A DNA stretch of 64,000 nt, from assembly GCA_017654935.2 (NCBI GenBank), contig CM065698.1:35779325-35843324 (forward strand), given 5' to 3'. The translations under genes were made by a program, and so were the position numbers. Numbering within the stretch: position 1 is the stretch's first letter; each line of letters starts with the position of its first letter. This DNA comes from Phymorhynchus buccinoides (taxonomy: Eukaryota; Mollusca; Gastropoda; Neogastropoda; Raphitomidae). Below are positions 11,902-24,572 of the stretch, piece by piece. The notes below the pieces were generated by a model. That model was given only the letters and a program-made list of their open reading frames with translations, was not told the origin of the DNA and did no database searches.

Positions 11902-12547
11902 ATAGAAGTTTATTCAAATAAACCAACAAAGAAATAAAATGTGTACTCCCCCTGTAGACAAATTCTCCCCCTCAGATCAAGATTTTCCAGAACTGAATGA
12001 AATGACATTTGTACAGAAAGAAAAGTCTGTTTGGTTTGGTCAGTATTACTGCAGAATATCAACAATTATACAGAATGTACAGTTTCTCTCGCCCCCCATT
12101 CTCTCTCTTTCAAGACCCTTTACATAATTTGTACAAAAAAGCACTGAATTTGTAGTCTATGAAAGGTCCCATTTCATTTGTATTCGAATCAGTTTTATTT
12201 TAAAATCCCTTTTGATCTTTTCTTCCCTTTTCTGCTCCCTTCGATTTTGAATTCTTTTGGTGTGCTGTTTTCTTTTTCTTTCTTTTTTCTTTCAAATTCT
12301 TGTTAAAGAATCCAAGATATCTGCCAGTCCAATTTTTAAAGAAAGTGAGCCTGGAATTATTCTTTTTTTATGATTTTGAATAATTTTGTTTAGTTAAAAA
12401 ACAACACAGAAGAAACAATTTATATTTTTAAAAGATTTAATGGTGAGGACATACCATATTGTAATACATGTATATCCCCAACCTCATTTCCATCCCCCTG
12501 TCTCTTTTGACTCTGTGAGTCTGTCTCTGTCTCTCTCTGTATCTCTG

Positions 12548-12608
<61 letters not shown>

Positions 12609-12620
12609 TTCTCTCTTTCC
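12548..12620. repeat. (CT)n microsatellite
   Basis: Pure CT dinucleotides with a few TTTCTCTC interruptions at the right end. It lies in intron B-C. Confidence 0.95.
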
Positions 12621-12777
12621 CCCCCATTGCCCCTCTCACTTCACATTTGTAACATTTCTGTTGATAAGCTGTAGACAACCTGGCAATAACGTGCCAACTA
12701 TGTGATCTATATTGTTGCCTGTACATAATTTCCCTCTTGTTTTGTGGTGTGGTTCTATTGGCCTTAGATGATGATGG

Positions 12778-12778
<1 letters not shown>

Positions 12779-12842
<64 letters not shown>
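12779..12842 (+). repeat. Poly(G) homopolymer, 64 bases
   Basis: Sixty-four consecutive G residues follow GATGATGGC and precede CTAGTGG. A tract this long could form G-quadruplexes or be inflated by sequencing error. Other long tracts are C31 at 48062-48092, C23 at 23721-23743 and G23 at 32748-32770. Confidence 0.85.
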
Positions 12843-12879
12843 CTAGTGGTGGTTGTGTTTTCCCACTATGATTGATGTG

Positions 12880-12989
12880 AGTGTGTGTGTGTGTATTGTG
12901 TGTGTGTGCACGTGTGTGTGTGTGTATTGTGTGTGTTTGTGCGACTGCGAGTGTGTGTACACAATTTGTGTGTGTGTGTGTGTACACAA

Positions 12990-13031
<42 letters not shown>

Positions 13032-13150
13032 GTGTGTGTGTGTGTATTGTGTTTGTGTGTATTGTGTTTCTGCGAGTGTGTGTACACAATTTGTGTGAAT
13101 GTGCATGCGCATGTGTGTGTGTGTGCGTGTGTGTATACGTGTGCACATGC
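12880..13150. repeat. Compound (GT)n array with repeated TACACAATTTG spacer
   Basis: Blocks of GT repeats are separated by GCGACTGCGAGTGTGTGTAC and three copies of ACACAATTTGTGTGTG. This suggests a higher-order repeat inside a dinucleotide array. Confidence 0.9.
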
Positions 13151-13514
13151 GTGAGTTTGCCTCTGTCCTTGGGATGATGTTATAACATATATATTGCAAA
13201 TTGCATGCCCTGTACAGTTAAAGAAAATAGATGGGTGTGGGGTGGGGGACGGTGATGTTATCTTTGACATCAATTTGTCCACTGTACAGATGCAAGTGTG
13301 TGTTCAAATTCATGGAGTTTTGATGTGTGTGTGTGCGTTGGTCTGTTGGAAAATGTTTGGTTAATCTGTTCAGAACTGCTCCGAAGTGCATGTTCTTCTT
13401 TGATCAGTGATGACGTGATTTTTTTGTTTGTTAGATTTAATATGTTTTGTTGTCTGTGTGAGGTTTACGTTTTATCGTCTTTGTCTTGTTTCTTTCAGTC
13501 TATTTGAACTGCCG

Positions 13515-13759
13515 TTAACCCTTTCACCGCCTGCCATATTTCAGCCAAAAATTCCATCAACTTTACCTGGGTAGAGAACAAAATCCATCTGCAGTATTGG
13601 GTATTGTTCTGTGACATATATGCAATAAGGTCTATCCTTCCTTCCCAAAACTAAGACAATAGGGTCTTTGGATAATAGACCCCGATTTGATGCCTTTTAG
13701 TGACATAGGTGTTAAATCACTGTGGTGCTAAAATGCGATTTTGGCGGTGAAAGGGTTAA
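13515..13759. mobile_element. TTAA MITE, family 1, copy b (inverted to copy a)
   Basis: TTAACCCTTTCACCGCCTGC at the left and TTTTGGCGGTGAAAGGGTTA plus A at the right bound 245 bp. The inside matches copy a in the opposite orientation (AGCCAAAAATTCC, GACCCCGATTTGATGCC). Confidence 0.88.
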
Positions 13760-16136
13760 GGTTATTTGTCTTTGTTTTGTTTTAATTATTAGTTTTACTT
13801 TTGTTTTTGTCCTGGAGTGACATGACAGTGGTCCCAATTTGTTTCACTTCGTTTGGGAATGTATTTCAGTTGTTCAGTTCCTTTTTTGTTTTTGTTTGTT
13901 TGTAGTTGCACTACTTTTCTGTGAAGGATTGCACATCCAATAAAAAAAAACCACACCCAACAACAACAACTTTATTGTATGTTTTTGTGAAAAGTGCTAG
14001 GTAATTATTGAACAGATAATGTTTTGGTGCTTGAATTATTGGTGTTGTTTATGCTGCTATCAATGTTTATTATATTTGTTGTTGTCGTTTTCATCCTACT
14101 GTGCCACTCTCTTGAGTTTCCGTCACTTTCATGTGAAAAGTCTGCTCTGTAGCACAAAAAAAAGAAAAAGAAAAAAGATTTCACATTATCACCTGTAAAG
14201 TTGGTGTAAGTTTTGGATGTGTATTGTTATGCTGATAGCTGTTGGTTACATGCATTTGACTTGTGCGTTATTGCTGCCGTTGTTATGTCTGCATTGTTCA
14301 TTTGTGTGTGTATGTGTTGTCTCAGTATGTGTGTGTCTAAAGTGTGCGTGTGCATGCGCACACAACCATGTGTGTGTGTGCTGGTAGACGAGAGTTGCAA
14401 GTAGTCCACAGCAATTAGAAAAAAACCATGATTTATGCTAAAACAAATTGCGTAATGAAGATTTTAACCTTTTCTCTCAAACTTGTCTTAAGTCACTCAT
14501 ACTTTTTTGCGCTATACGTTTTCCCATTTTCAGTTGACACCTTTTTTTTATTTTATGAAGAATCACTAACTTTAAGCAGTTTTCCATTTCCATTGTTTAT
14601 TTGTTTCGATGGTTGGTTAAAACAAAAAAATCTGAGAACAGTTTTTGCTACAATTTGATCCAGCTGCAGAACAAAAATGTGCTTCAAACTAATGCTGAGA
14701 GATTTTTTAAAAATTGATAATATTCTTTTTGTTTGTTCAAACTGTTGGTGAGCTTGCAGTTCATGTGTGTGTGTGTGTGTGTGTGTACATGCGCTTGTCA
14801 TTCTATGATCGCTTATACTCTACCAATTTCTCGAGTAGGTAATTTGCAAGAGGTAGAAAAGTGCTAAACAAAGTAGGTATTCATACAACTTTATGTACAT
14901 GTATAATTATGTGCTAATTATGCTGTAGAAGACATACACACTCTACTAAATGATAGAAAATAATGCCTGAATTATTGATTAAAAATTAAAAAGCAGTGCT
15001 ACACGGACATGCGTACACACAACAAATAATCATCTTACACTTACAGCCTCTTAGTTTTATAAAAAAAAATCATTTTAAAAAACTTGCTAACGTTTAAAAG
15101 TGGTAAAAATTTTTTTTAATGAGTAGAATCAATCATTTCGTGAGTTTTATAAACGGTAAAGCTTGAAACTGTGGCATTGCCCAGGTGTTAGTCATGCTGT
15201 CTGGCCTACGTGTAGTTGTCTTTTGAATGGTATAAGTGGAGTACAGGAGTGATATCTTCGACAAAGGTCGGTGTTTGCCTGGTTAGATGTTGCATGTAAA
15301 CTGTAGTGTGTGTCTAGTAGAACTAGAAGCATGCAGACTTCTACGTTATCTCTTTGAAGCTGGATCCAATTCTTTCTTTATTAAACATTTCTTGATGCTG
15401 TTAATCTGCATTTAAAAAGGTCTTACTGTGTACTTAATTTTTTTTTTTTGCTGTATCAGCTGCGAAGTTTAGGGTTTTTATGAAAATTTAATATGAAGAA
15501 TTGTTTGAATCATTATCCCCCCCCCCCCCCATTGGTTTATAGCCTATTTCTGGTTTATTGAAGATTATTTTGTCCTCAATATAGGTTTGACATTTCCGTT
15601 TACTCTGCGAATATGTGTGTGTGCATTTTTAAGGGAGAATACATATATAGTGCTTTTTGTTGATTGGTGGATGGGAAGCGAATGCAAAAACAACAACAAC
15701 AAAGAAGACAGTTCTGCTTTGCTGCCAATTTTGGTTTTACAGTAATTTTTACATTTTCTTTCAAATAATGTAGTAAAACTATATGCTTCCTATTTCCTTT
15801 TTGCATTTGCCCATTTAATTGTTAACTTCAGCAGTGAAAGGCTACATTTTAATTCTAAGCCAATTCTCGAGGATGTTGATGAAGAATTACAATTAAGCTC
15901 ATGATTATTGTCAATGTCCTAAATGGCTTAGGGGCTTTGTCTTAGCATTTTTAATCACATCGAAAGAAGCGGATGTCAACATAGGAGACCTTGTTCTGAA
16001 AAAAGAAAAACACAAAACCAAGCGAAAAATCAAATATGGGAATCAAAGGGAAAGAAATCCTACCAGCGACCCAGAAGCTGAAAAGAAGTTGTGTACACTA
16101 TCAAAGAAAGTTAATAAAGTAGGATCACAAGTACTT
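13760..16136. other. AT-rich intron B-C sequence, nothing coding
   Basis: Long T-rich and A-rich stretches, a short GT array at 14765-14788 and a C-tract near 15520. No transposon ends or exon-like GC block were recognised. Confidence 0.45.
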
Positions 16137-16725
16137 ATTTCTGACAAGATCTTTTTAGTCTCTAAAAAGAAGTTTGTAAAGTAATACCACTAGTTCTCAT
16201 TTCTGACAAGATCTTTGTAGTCTCTAAAAAGAAGTTTGTAAAGTAATACCACTAGTTCTTATTTCTGACAAGATCTTTTTAGTCTCTAAAAAGAAGTTTG
16301 TAAAGTAATACCACTAGTTCTCATTTCTGACAAGATCTTTGTAGTCTCTAAAAAGAAGTTTGTAAAGTAATACCATAGTTCTCATTTCTGACAAGATCTT
16401 TGTAGTCTCTAAAAAGAAGTTTGTAAAGTAATACCACTAGTTCTCATTTCTGACAAGATCTTTGTAGTCTCTAAAAAGAAGTTGTAAAGTAATACCACAA
16501 GTTCTCATTTCTGACAAGATCTTTGTAGTCTCTAAAAAGAAGTTTGTAAAGTAATACCACTAGTTCTCATTTCTGACAAGATCTTTATAGTCTCTAAAAA
16601 GAAGTTTGTAAAGTAATACCACTAGTTCTCATTTCTGACAAGATCTTTGTAGTCTCTAAAAAGAAGTTTGTAAAGTAATACCACAAGTTCTCATTTCTGA
16701 CAAGATCCTTGTAGTCTCTACAAAC
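16137..16725. repeat. Satellite-like array, 62-bp unit, about 9-10 copies
   Basis: Units of TTTCTGACAAGATCTTTGTA, GTCTCTAAAAAGAAGTTTGT and AAAGTAATACCACTAGTTCT repeat with very high identity. Single-base indels occur in two units. Near identity suggests recent expansion or homogenisation. Confidence 0.96.
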
Positions 16726-17313
16726 ATCCTCTCAGTTTCTGTTAGTTGTGTGGCCTAGCCCTGTTGTCTAAATGTAGGCCCTTAGTTGTATGATATGCAG
16801 CTACCAATTTTAGTTTTCAGTTATATGTAAAGAGCTCTAGGGTTAGGGTTCAAAGTGGAATTGTGGGTGCTTACGCATTCAGCCTCAGCACTTTTTTCTG
16901 CATCTGCACCTGATTTTGCTGTCTAATTATTTCTTCTTCCACTGCAGTTGCGGTTGCTTTTAGTTTGCGTGCGCGTGTGTGTAACCCTGCCTGTGTGTGT
17001 GTGACTGTTTTTTACTTCTTTATTATTCTTCGTTTGCAATTTTTTTCTCTTTGTTTAAACAAGCACCACTACTAGTATTAGCCTTTTGACTTAAACAGTG
17101 TGATTGCTTTTATTTTAAAGATTGGCTTTATGTATTAACCCGTTTTGCATTTTGACATCATCACACATTTTTATCATGCATGTTTTACTCTCTTTTTTTT
17201 TTTGACTCGGTGGTTTGATTGTGTATTGATTGTAGCGCTGATAGAGGCAGAGGATTTAGAGTGATTGCTTCCCTCCCCTTCCTCCCTTCCCTTCGTCTTG
17301 GTGTGCTGACGAG

Positions 17314-17452
17314 CAATGAGGGAACCGACCGGTCCTGCCAAGGAGACCGAGGACCTGCTTGCATGGGGTGGTGGTGGTGGACCAGAGGCGACCAGACCGG
17401 ACCACCAGGACAGGGCCATGGGAACGTCCAGACCATGCCTGCTGTCCGGTCG
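17314..17452 (+). CDS. Exon C candidate of the unidentified gene
   Basis: A long pyrimidine tract (CTTCCCTCCCCTTCCTCCC...) and GACGAG precede a GC-rich 139-bp block with donor GTAGGC. Read in phase 1 from exon B, the T of exon B plus CA gives Ser, then MREPTGPAKETEDLLAWGGG, a Gly run and SRPCLLSGR, with no stop. It ends in phase 2. The acceptor lacks a classical CAG and the peptide is not recognised, so this exon is less certain than B. Array C starts exactly at its donor. Confidence 0.42.
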
Positions 17453-18010
17453 GTAGGCTGTGCCAGTCCCCCATCCCCTTCCCAACCTCCTCACTCCAGT
17501 GACCCCACAGAGAAGGATAGACCTGTCTTTTCTGCTGACCGGTCATTACGGTAGGCTGTGCCAGTCCTACTACCCCTTCCCCACCTTCTCACTCCAGTAC
17601 GATGACCCCCACAGAGAAGGACAGACCTGTCTTTTCTGCTCATTACGGTAGGCTGTGCCAGTCCTACTACCCCTTCCCCACCTTCTCACTCCAGTACCGG
17701 TCATTACGGTAGGCTGTGCCAGTCCCCCTACCCCTTCCCCACCTCCTCACTCCAGTACGATGACCCCCACAGAGAAGGACAGACCTGTCTTTTCTGCTGA
17801 CCGGTCATTACGGTAGGCTGTGCCAGTCCCCCTACCCCTTCCCCACCTTCTCACTCCCCACCTCCCCCACTCCAGGACAGACCTGTCTTTTCTGCTGACC
17901 GGTCATGACCCAGTCCCCCACCCCTTCCCCACCTCCTCACTCCAGTAGATGACCCCCAAGGACAGACCTGTCTTTTCTGCTGACCGGTCAATTTACGGTA
18001 GACTGCCGCA
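17453..18010. repeat. Tandem array C starting at exon C donor
   Basis: About five irregular units of 60-110 bp share GACCGGTCATTACGGTAGGC, TGTGCCAGTCCCCCTACCCC, TTCCCCACCTCCTCACTCCA and GGACAGACCTGTCTTTTCTG. Each full unit repeats a CGGTAGGCTG donor-like motif matching the exon C donor. Confidence 0.85.
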
Positions 18011-19173
18011 GTAGCCCCAGCTCATCCCTTCCCCCTTTCCGTGGCCCGCACAGAATGACCAGCTCACCTCCGATCCGTTGAACTTGGTAGGCCATGCTAG
18101 CCCCTCCCCCTCCCACCCCACACACAAAAACGTTAACCACCCACCGGCTGATCAGTCTACTGTGCTATGCCCCATCCACTTCCTTTTCCGTTTCTTCCCT
18201 TGGCCTCCACAGGGAGACGCACCTGTCTGCCGTTTGGTGCCGATGATATACTGTGTGCTAGCACCCCACCGCACCCCCCATCCTTTCCCTGACCATGACT
18301 CCATACAGCTTAGGCTGAAGAAGAAAAAAAGAAAGACTTCTCTTAGTCCGTGGAGCAGACAGACAGGGTGTGCGAGAGTCCAACCAGTTGAGAAAGAGAG
18401 AGTGCTGATTGCCGACTTTAGTGAAATTACCAGAACGTTGCTGCTGATGCAGCCTTCTTCCTCCCAAAGTGCCAACCCCACCCCCTACCACCACACCACA
18501 CCACGCCTCCTCCACCTGGAGCGTTTCCAACAAAAGGGGGTGGGAGGTGTGTACAGAGGTGAGAGTGGCTGGCAGGACTTGGTCCCTGGATCATTGCTCG
18601 GCCATGGTGTCTGCTATGCTGGCCCCATGACCGATCTTGTGAATGGAATTGACGCGTTTCCAGCTGGAATGGATGGGAAGAGAATTTCCCTGAGAAATGA
18701 ACTGCCTGCTGTTTAGAATATACCCTCGATGTGGCTTTTAGGATCGATCGATCATCGCAATCTGTTCCTGTTGTCGTCATCATCATCATCATATCATCAT
18801 TCATTTGCTTGTTGCTTCTCTCTCTTTCTGCTGACTCGACTAACACCACCCTCCCTCCTTCCTCTAACCTCCTCCTCCTGTACCTAACTTCACCTTGCTG
18901 CCAGCACCCTGACTTGACTTCTCACCTTTCACCTGTATCTGTGATGAACTCTTGAGCATGTGGGTTCAGGGGTCACAGGGGGAACAAAAAAGAAGAGGGA
19001 AGCTCTGTGTTGAAGACTGTTACTTTGAGTGGGTCAACGTTTGGTTAGCTGGAGGAAATAACGCTATCCCCATCCCCAGCTGCGCACCCCCCATCCCTGA
19101 AACTTGCTGATTTTGTTGATTGTGGTTTATCTGTCTGTGAGTGGAGGTCATCCATTGAGTAGTCTCTGGCAAC
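18011..19173. other. GC-rich intron C-D segment, no supported exon
   Basis: Pyrimidine-rich DNA, then a balanced-composition stretch at 18330-18720. An open frame from 18078 to 18716 spans both but starts in low-complexity sequence and shows no domain. It was not called as a gene. A short (ATC)n lies near 18780. Confidence 0.35.
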
Positions 19174-19765
19174 TACCGTAAAAACTGGACTATGAGGCGC
19201 ACCTGTATATAAGCCGCATCCCTTAAATTGACAGAATAGCAGGTATTTATTCACATATAAGCCGCATCAGTTTATAAGCCTCAGAGAAAATGATATTCAC
19301 AAAAAGTAAAAGTAAAACGCAGTAGATTTTTGCCTGCCTTATTACAGATAATGAACATGTGCACATTCACATGACTATGTGATACTCTTACAAAAACACT
19401 TTAAACATGGGATTTGAATCAATTAATTGTCAAAACCAATTTTGAGAGCTCAAAATAGAATGGAGAATGTGGCTGAAAACAAATTTAATTACACTGATAA
19501 ATATAGAATTGAAAAAATCCACAGGTAAGCCGCATCAGTTGTTGATCCCTGGCTTAACGACTCCAGGGATCATCCCAACAGCCAGAGCACTTGAACAATT
19601 CAGTACAAATGCACCAGCTAGGGATGAGAACATTACGTGTGTGACCGTTTTTGATTACCCCGCCATGTGGGCAGCCACACTCCCGTCTTCGGGGGAGCCG
19701 CATCAGTATATGGGCCAAAGTTGAAAAAAGTAGCGGCTTATAGTTATAGTCCGCATTTTACGGTA
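19174..19765. mobile_element. TA-flanked MITE with ACCGTAAAA ends, copy 1
   Basis: The left end is TACCGTAAAAACTGGACTAT and the right end is GTCCGCATTTTACGGTA. Internal repeats of ATAAGCCGCATC lie near both ends. The end motif (CCGTAAAA...GGACTATAAG) is characteristic of a widespread class of animal MITEs. A shorter relative lies at 29118-29295. Confidence 0.7.
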
Positions 19766-20489
19766 GGTCTCAGGTTGAGAATAAGGGTTTTTGTCATATA
19801 CTGTCCATAAAGTTAATAAACATTCATACATGGCACATGCAGCTTGCCTTGCTCAGTGACAAAGCGCGCATCAATTTATGTTTGTTTATCCATTGTCAGA
19901 CTGGGATTCGCAAAAGGTGGCCTGGTTTTGAACGTCGTCAGATGTTCTAAATAATGGACAGTTGACAATTTGTTTTGTATTTTTATTTAAATGGGCGGTT
20001 GACAGGTTTTGTGTCGGTTGGGTTGATAGTTATCAGGTTTTCTATTGGTTAAAATCGACATATCATCTAGCATTTAGAGCTAATCATTCACCTATCCCCA
20101 CCCTGATTATTAGTGCGCTGCAGTTCACGTTCAGAACACTGTGTAGGGCTGGTATTTGGATGAAGACCTTGATTTAAAAAAATGTTTTAATCCAACATTG
20201 AGAGAGAAACATTATGTCTGTCTGCGCAAGAGTTCAGTGGACAAACCGTGACAGACTGTCACTGTGTCAACAAAATTGAAGGAAGGGAAAAAAGACAAAT
20301 CACCCCACAAACAATTACCTCAGTCTGTGACATTGTTGTTTGTTTTTTATCATTATGTATGTGAAAGAATGGCTTGGTTATATCAATATATGTGAACATT
20401 TGGATGAGGTAGTTTGTTAGAGATACTGTGTGAAGATGCGGGAAAGAGAGTTGTCAAACTGAAAGGTTTTTATTAATAGTAATTAGCTG

Positions 20490-21050
20490 ATACCCAGTTT
20501 AGATATTAAGTAGCTGGTGCCTTTTATGAATATTTAATTAGTTGGCCCCCTTTATGAATATATACAAACTGGCAGTTTATGAATATTCACAAACTGGTAT
20601 TCTTCATCTAATATAAGCTTACTAGCTGGTCACCTACCATGGATATAAAACAAACTAGCTGGTACATTTTATGAATATTAAGTAGCTGTTAACCTTTATG
20701 AATATTAACTTGCTGGTGCCCTTTATGAATATTAATGTACCGGCACAATTTTAAAAAGAATATAATAAGCTGGCATCCTTTTTGAATATTGATGAGCTGA
20801 TACCTTTTATGAATATTAACTGTTCTAGCTGATCACTCATCATGGATGTTGTCTAACTGGTAGAATGCAAAATGCAGAACTGGTACCTATCGTGAGTATC
20901 TAATAGCTCATTATCAATTATGAAAGTTAACAAACTGGCACCCAATTGTGAAAAGCGATGATCTGGTAATTTTTACGAATTTTAATCAGGTATCCTTTTT
21001 GAATATTAACAAGCCAGCTGCTGCTTTATTATAGATGTCAGCTAACTGCT
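20490..21050. repeat. Degenerate tandem array D leading to exon D
   Basis: About fourteen loosely conserved units of 30-40 bp alternate AGCTGGTACC-type blocks with CTTTTATGAATATTAA blocks. The array fades out about 25-30 bp before the exon D acceptor. It looks older than the other arrays. Confidence 0.8.
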
Positions 21051-21078
21051 GCCCATTCTGATGCACCGTTTCCTGCAG

Positions 21079-21121
21079 CGTGAAGACGTTATTGCAGGAG
21101 GGGACAGATAGAATGGACTAA
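21079..21121 (+). CDS. Exon D candidate, terminal coding exon with TAA stop
   Basis: The acceptor CCGTTTCCTGCAG is strong. One base completes the CG left by exon C to an Arg codon. The peptide VKTLLQEGTDRMD then ends at TAA (21119-21121). The phase fit with exon C supports both exons, but 14 codons are too few for identification. If correct, the 3' UTR begins at 21122. Confidence 0.42.
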
Positions 21122-21610
21122 GGGAATGTAGTAGGGGCACACGCTGCTTCTGATGTGGTGTAATTCGATGGATCAATTTTCTGTTTTATCTTTATTATTG
21201 TGCAAGGAACTTATTTTGTGTTTATGTTTAATGAATCAAATGATTTTGTGGTGCTGCCTTGCCTTTTATTGTTATTGTCAATTTTTGTTTCTCTTCGTAT
21301 ACAGTATACTTTATGTGATGAGTGATGTTTCAATTGATTTGGGTTTGTTTTTTCCATATAATATTATACAATTGTGGTGGGGTTTGAGGAAGCTGGGTAA
21401 TCTGAAGGAGCTAGGGAAAAGGGTAGTTTGTGCTGCTGAAAGTTGAAACCCCCCCAAAATTGTTCATTTGCACAGGGTTAAAACCTTACCTTGGAAGTTT
21501 GCGGTTTAATGCTTGTAGAATCGAGATTCAATGTTATGAAGCCATTTCGATCAAAATAATGGTAGGGAATTTCTCAAAAGTCCTTTTATTGCCAAGCCCA
21601 GAGGCTCTGT

Positions 21611-21660
<50 letters not shown>

Positions 21661-21691
21661 TTTGAGTTTGGTCTTTTCTTGCTCAAATAAA
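21122..21691 (+). other. Presumed 3' UTR with (GT)n and AATAAA
   Basis: T-rich non-coding sequence contains a (GT)n run at 21617-21659 and an AATAAA hexamer at 21686-21691, a plausible polyadenylation signal for the gene ending at 21121. This depends on exon D being correct. Confidence 0.3.
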
Positions 21692-23134
21692 AAACAGTTT
21701 CAAAAGTAATTTAGTTGAAAGTCTTTTAATGTTATTCCAATTTTTGGGGGACAGTTTGAATTCAATCATGTATTGTAAATTAAAAAGAGGAAAAGATGTG
21801 TTTTGGGTCTTTCTATCTGTTACTTCTAGATCATGGTTTGAAATAGTAAAAGAATGCATCATACAACCAGAGAGCAAGAGTGTGAACTAGTGCACAGTTT
21901 GGGAGACTTTTTTGTATAGTCCTTAATTTAATATTCAACTGTTGGAATGAGAGTTTTAAAGGGTGGGGTGGGGGTCATGTAGTTCTACTTGGAGGCTCCA
22001 TACAGACTCAGGGATCTTTAGTATCATGTGGCAACTCTGTCCAACCGTGTTGAGATCTCCCCATGAACAGAAGCTGTAACTGGCAGGGTCTTTTGAGTTG
22101 TTAGTGTAATATCTGTGCTGAATCAATGAGTCAGTAATTGAGTCAGTTTTGTGGTTGAATGCGCTTTGAAAACAGTGCACACGTTTGAGTGAAACCAATG
22201 CAACCCAGCTTGTTTTTAAGTGTAAAGAACTGCTGTCGGAAATCTATGCTCTCGTCAGACTTGCAGAATTGGCCAGTAATTTTGTGAATTGCGTATTCTG
22301 TTTTCTGAATTTATTATTTAGGTTGTTCTAAAACATTTCATTGGGTCTGCTTTTCTGAGTGCTCCCAATATGGCTACACAATAGTTTGTAACAGGTATTA
22401 ACTTCGGAAAAAATCATGTTTAAAACTTATTTGATAATTGGTTTGGGGAGAAAGACTGACTTCACAAAAAGCTTTTGTGCCCCCTACAAGTGGATTTGTA
22501 ACAGAATGACTGCGGGTTGCTGTTGGAATAACTGCTGCTTGTAATTTACAAGTTTTGTAGTTTTCACTTTCCTCTGTTTGTTCGTTTTCTCTTTCTCGAT
22601 TATGCTTTTTCAAAGGCAATTGTCAAACTGCAATGTCATGATTATAAATGTGGCAAAATCCAACTTTCAATTTGTTTACAGAAAGATATCAATTGTTACA
22701 AAGAAAATATTTGTTTGTTTGCATATGCACACATACTGAACATTTTCAGTTTGTTTCAGTTGAAATTGTCAATACTGTGGGTTTTTTTCTAGCATTGGTA
22801 GGATGTATGGAGATTAGAATTGAAAACGAAAGTAGGTTTTTGACTCGTATATCGTGACACTGTTCAACTGTGTCTGTATCTCTCTCTCATCCATATTTCA
22901 TCCCCGTCTAAATCTGTCTGTTCGTGCAAAATTGTGTGATCCTCAAATCTAAGCAACCTGTTTACCCCATCCTTCGTAATATGTAAGGTCATTTCTTTTT
23001 AATGTCGCAAAGGAGTGTAAACGTAGCAATGCAGGAAATTGAGATATGTGCAATAAATGATTGGTTTTTATTGTTTCCTTACGCGTGTTTACAGAGACAG
23101 GAGCTGTGTGTGTGTATGTATGTGTGACTGTGTT

Positions 23135-23181
<47 letters not shown>

Positions 23182-23534
23182 TATTTCTAATCTTAAAAGT
23201 AAATTTTATGCATGTCTTGGTCTGATATTGACAGGTTATCAAGCTTATGCTGATCAATTTTCTTTTCCCCCAGTTGATTATTGATCTTGTTTCTTGCTGA
23301 TCTGTAAATTATTACGATTCCTGAGAGTGTATTTTAGCTCCTTTTTTTTTAATAGTAATTTTGTATTATTTCTGAAGTTTTTTATTTTGTGAAAAGTCTT
23401 TTTTCTTAGTGGGTATTCAGTATGTATGGACAGCATATTTTTAGTATACGATTTGCATTTTATATATATTTATTGAGAGATGCTCACACACAACACATGC
23501 ACGCGCTCGCACACACACACACACACGCACACAC

Positions 23535-23568
<34 letters not shown>

Positions 23569-24572
23569 CCAAGAATTGAGAGGGGAGTGTGTTTATTGTA
23601 ATTATGAAAAGACTTATTTTTTATATCCCACCTTTTTTTCTGAGACTTGTACTACATTATAGAACCTTACTCAGAATGCACAATTGATTCGTAATTGGAA
23701 ATTTGCATTACTGCTGCAGGCCCCCCCCCCCCCCCCCCCCCCCTTTTGTTCTTTTGAACTGAGTCAATGTCCATTGAATAACAGCTTTCATGCATATTTT
23801 GGGGGGGCACAAGCAACAATTTTTCATCTAATTTTGTCTTCAACCGTTTTACTGTTCAGTAAAGTTTAATCGGCAGTTAGCTTAGAAGAATGGAATTGTA
23901 CAAGAGTTTAGATATCACTGTTGTTTCATTCCTAATTTCTTTCCAAGGTTAGTGTTTTAGGGTTGTGCAATTTTTTTTCCCAAGATAAAATTACAATCTT
24001 ACAAAGCTTTCCATTGGAATGACATGTCAGTACACAGGAAGTATTCTGTAGATAAGATCTAACATTTTGTTCAATCGAGGATAAAACTTCACTACGAATT
24101 GGAAGCAGAAATCACTTTATGGTGTAAATAGACAGGGTTTGATTTTCTTCTTTTTAAAATTTTTTATTTATAAAGAAGGTAGCCCCAAGGTTTTAGGGGG
24201 GAAAAAAAAATCATAATTCTGAATTTTGATTATATTAGTTCTATTTCGAGATTTATTATTTTTCTGTTTTTGTTTGGGTAGGGGTGGGGGGTGGATTGAC
24301 AAATTGTATTATAAACTGACATTGGATGACAGTTTAAAAGTTGATAAGGATTGTCCGAGAGGGCTTATTTTTCTTCCAAACGTATAGAATGTAAATGCTA
24401 GTAGAGAATATCAAGACCTACTGCTCTTTATGATGGCATAATTTTTACTTTAAAAAAAAGAAAGATTTTTGTTGTTCGCAAGATTATGCAAATGAACATC
24501 CAATTGATTCCTTGACTAACGCTGCTGGTGTTTGTTTTTGTTGTTTTAATTTTGACTGCTGGTACTTTTTGT
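21692..24572. other. AT-rich DNA with microsatellites, no gene seen
   Basis: Contains (GA)n at 23147-23179, (CA)n at 23505-23566 and a C23 tract at 23721-23743. Open frames here are short and AT-driven. No transposon termini were recognised. Confidence 0.45.

Noticed and set aside
12484..13282. Long open frames in CA/GT and poly(G)/(C) sequence (His-Thr or Cys-Val repeats)
   Set aside because: Pure translations of microsatellites. The same holds for frames at 33.6-34.3, 37.2-38.5, 45.5-45.9, 49.8-50.4 and 58.6-59.3 kb and in all CT arrays.
16137..16725. CRISPR-like array (62-bp direct repeats)
   Set aside because: Units are contiguous with no unique spacers and the context is eukaryotic; it is a satellite. 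The same applies to the 30-, 37-, 42- and 72-bp arrays.
18078..18716. 212-codon + strand open frame
   Set aside because: It starts in pyrimidine-rich low-complexity sequence, has no recognisable domain and no convincing splice context. Kept as non-coding.
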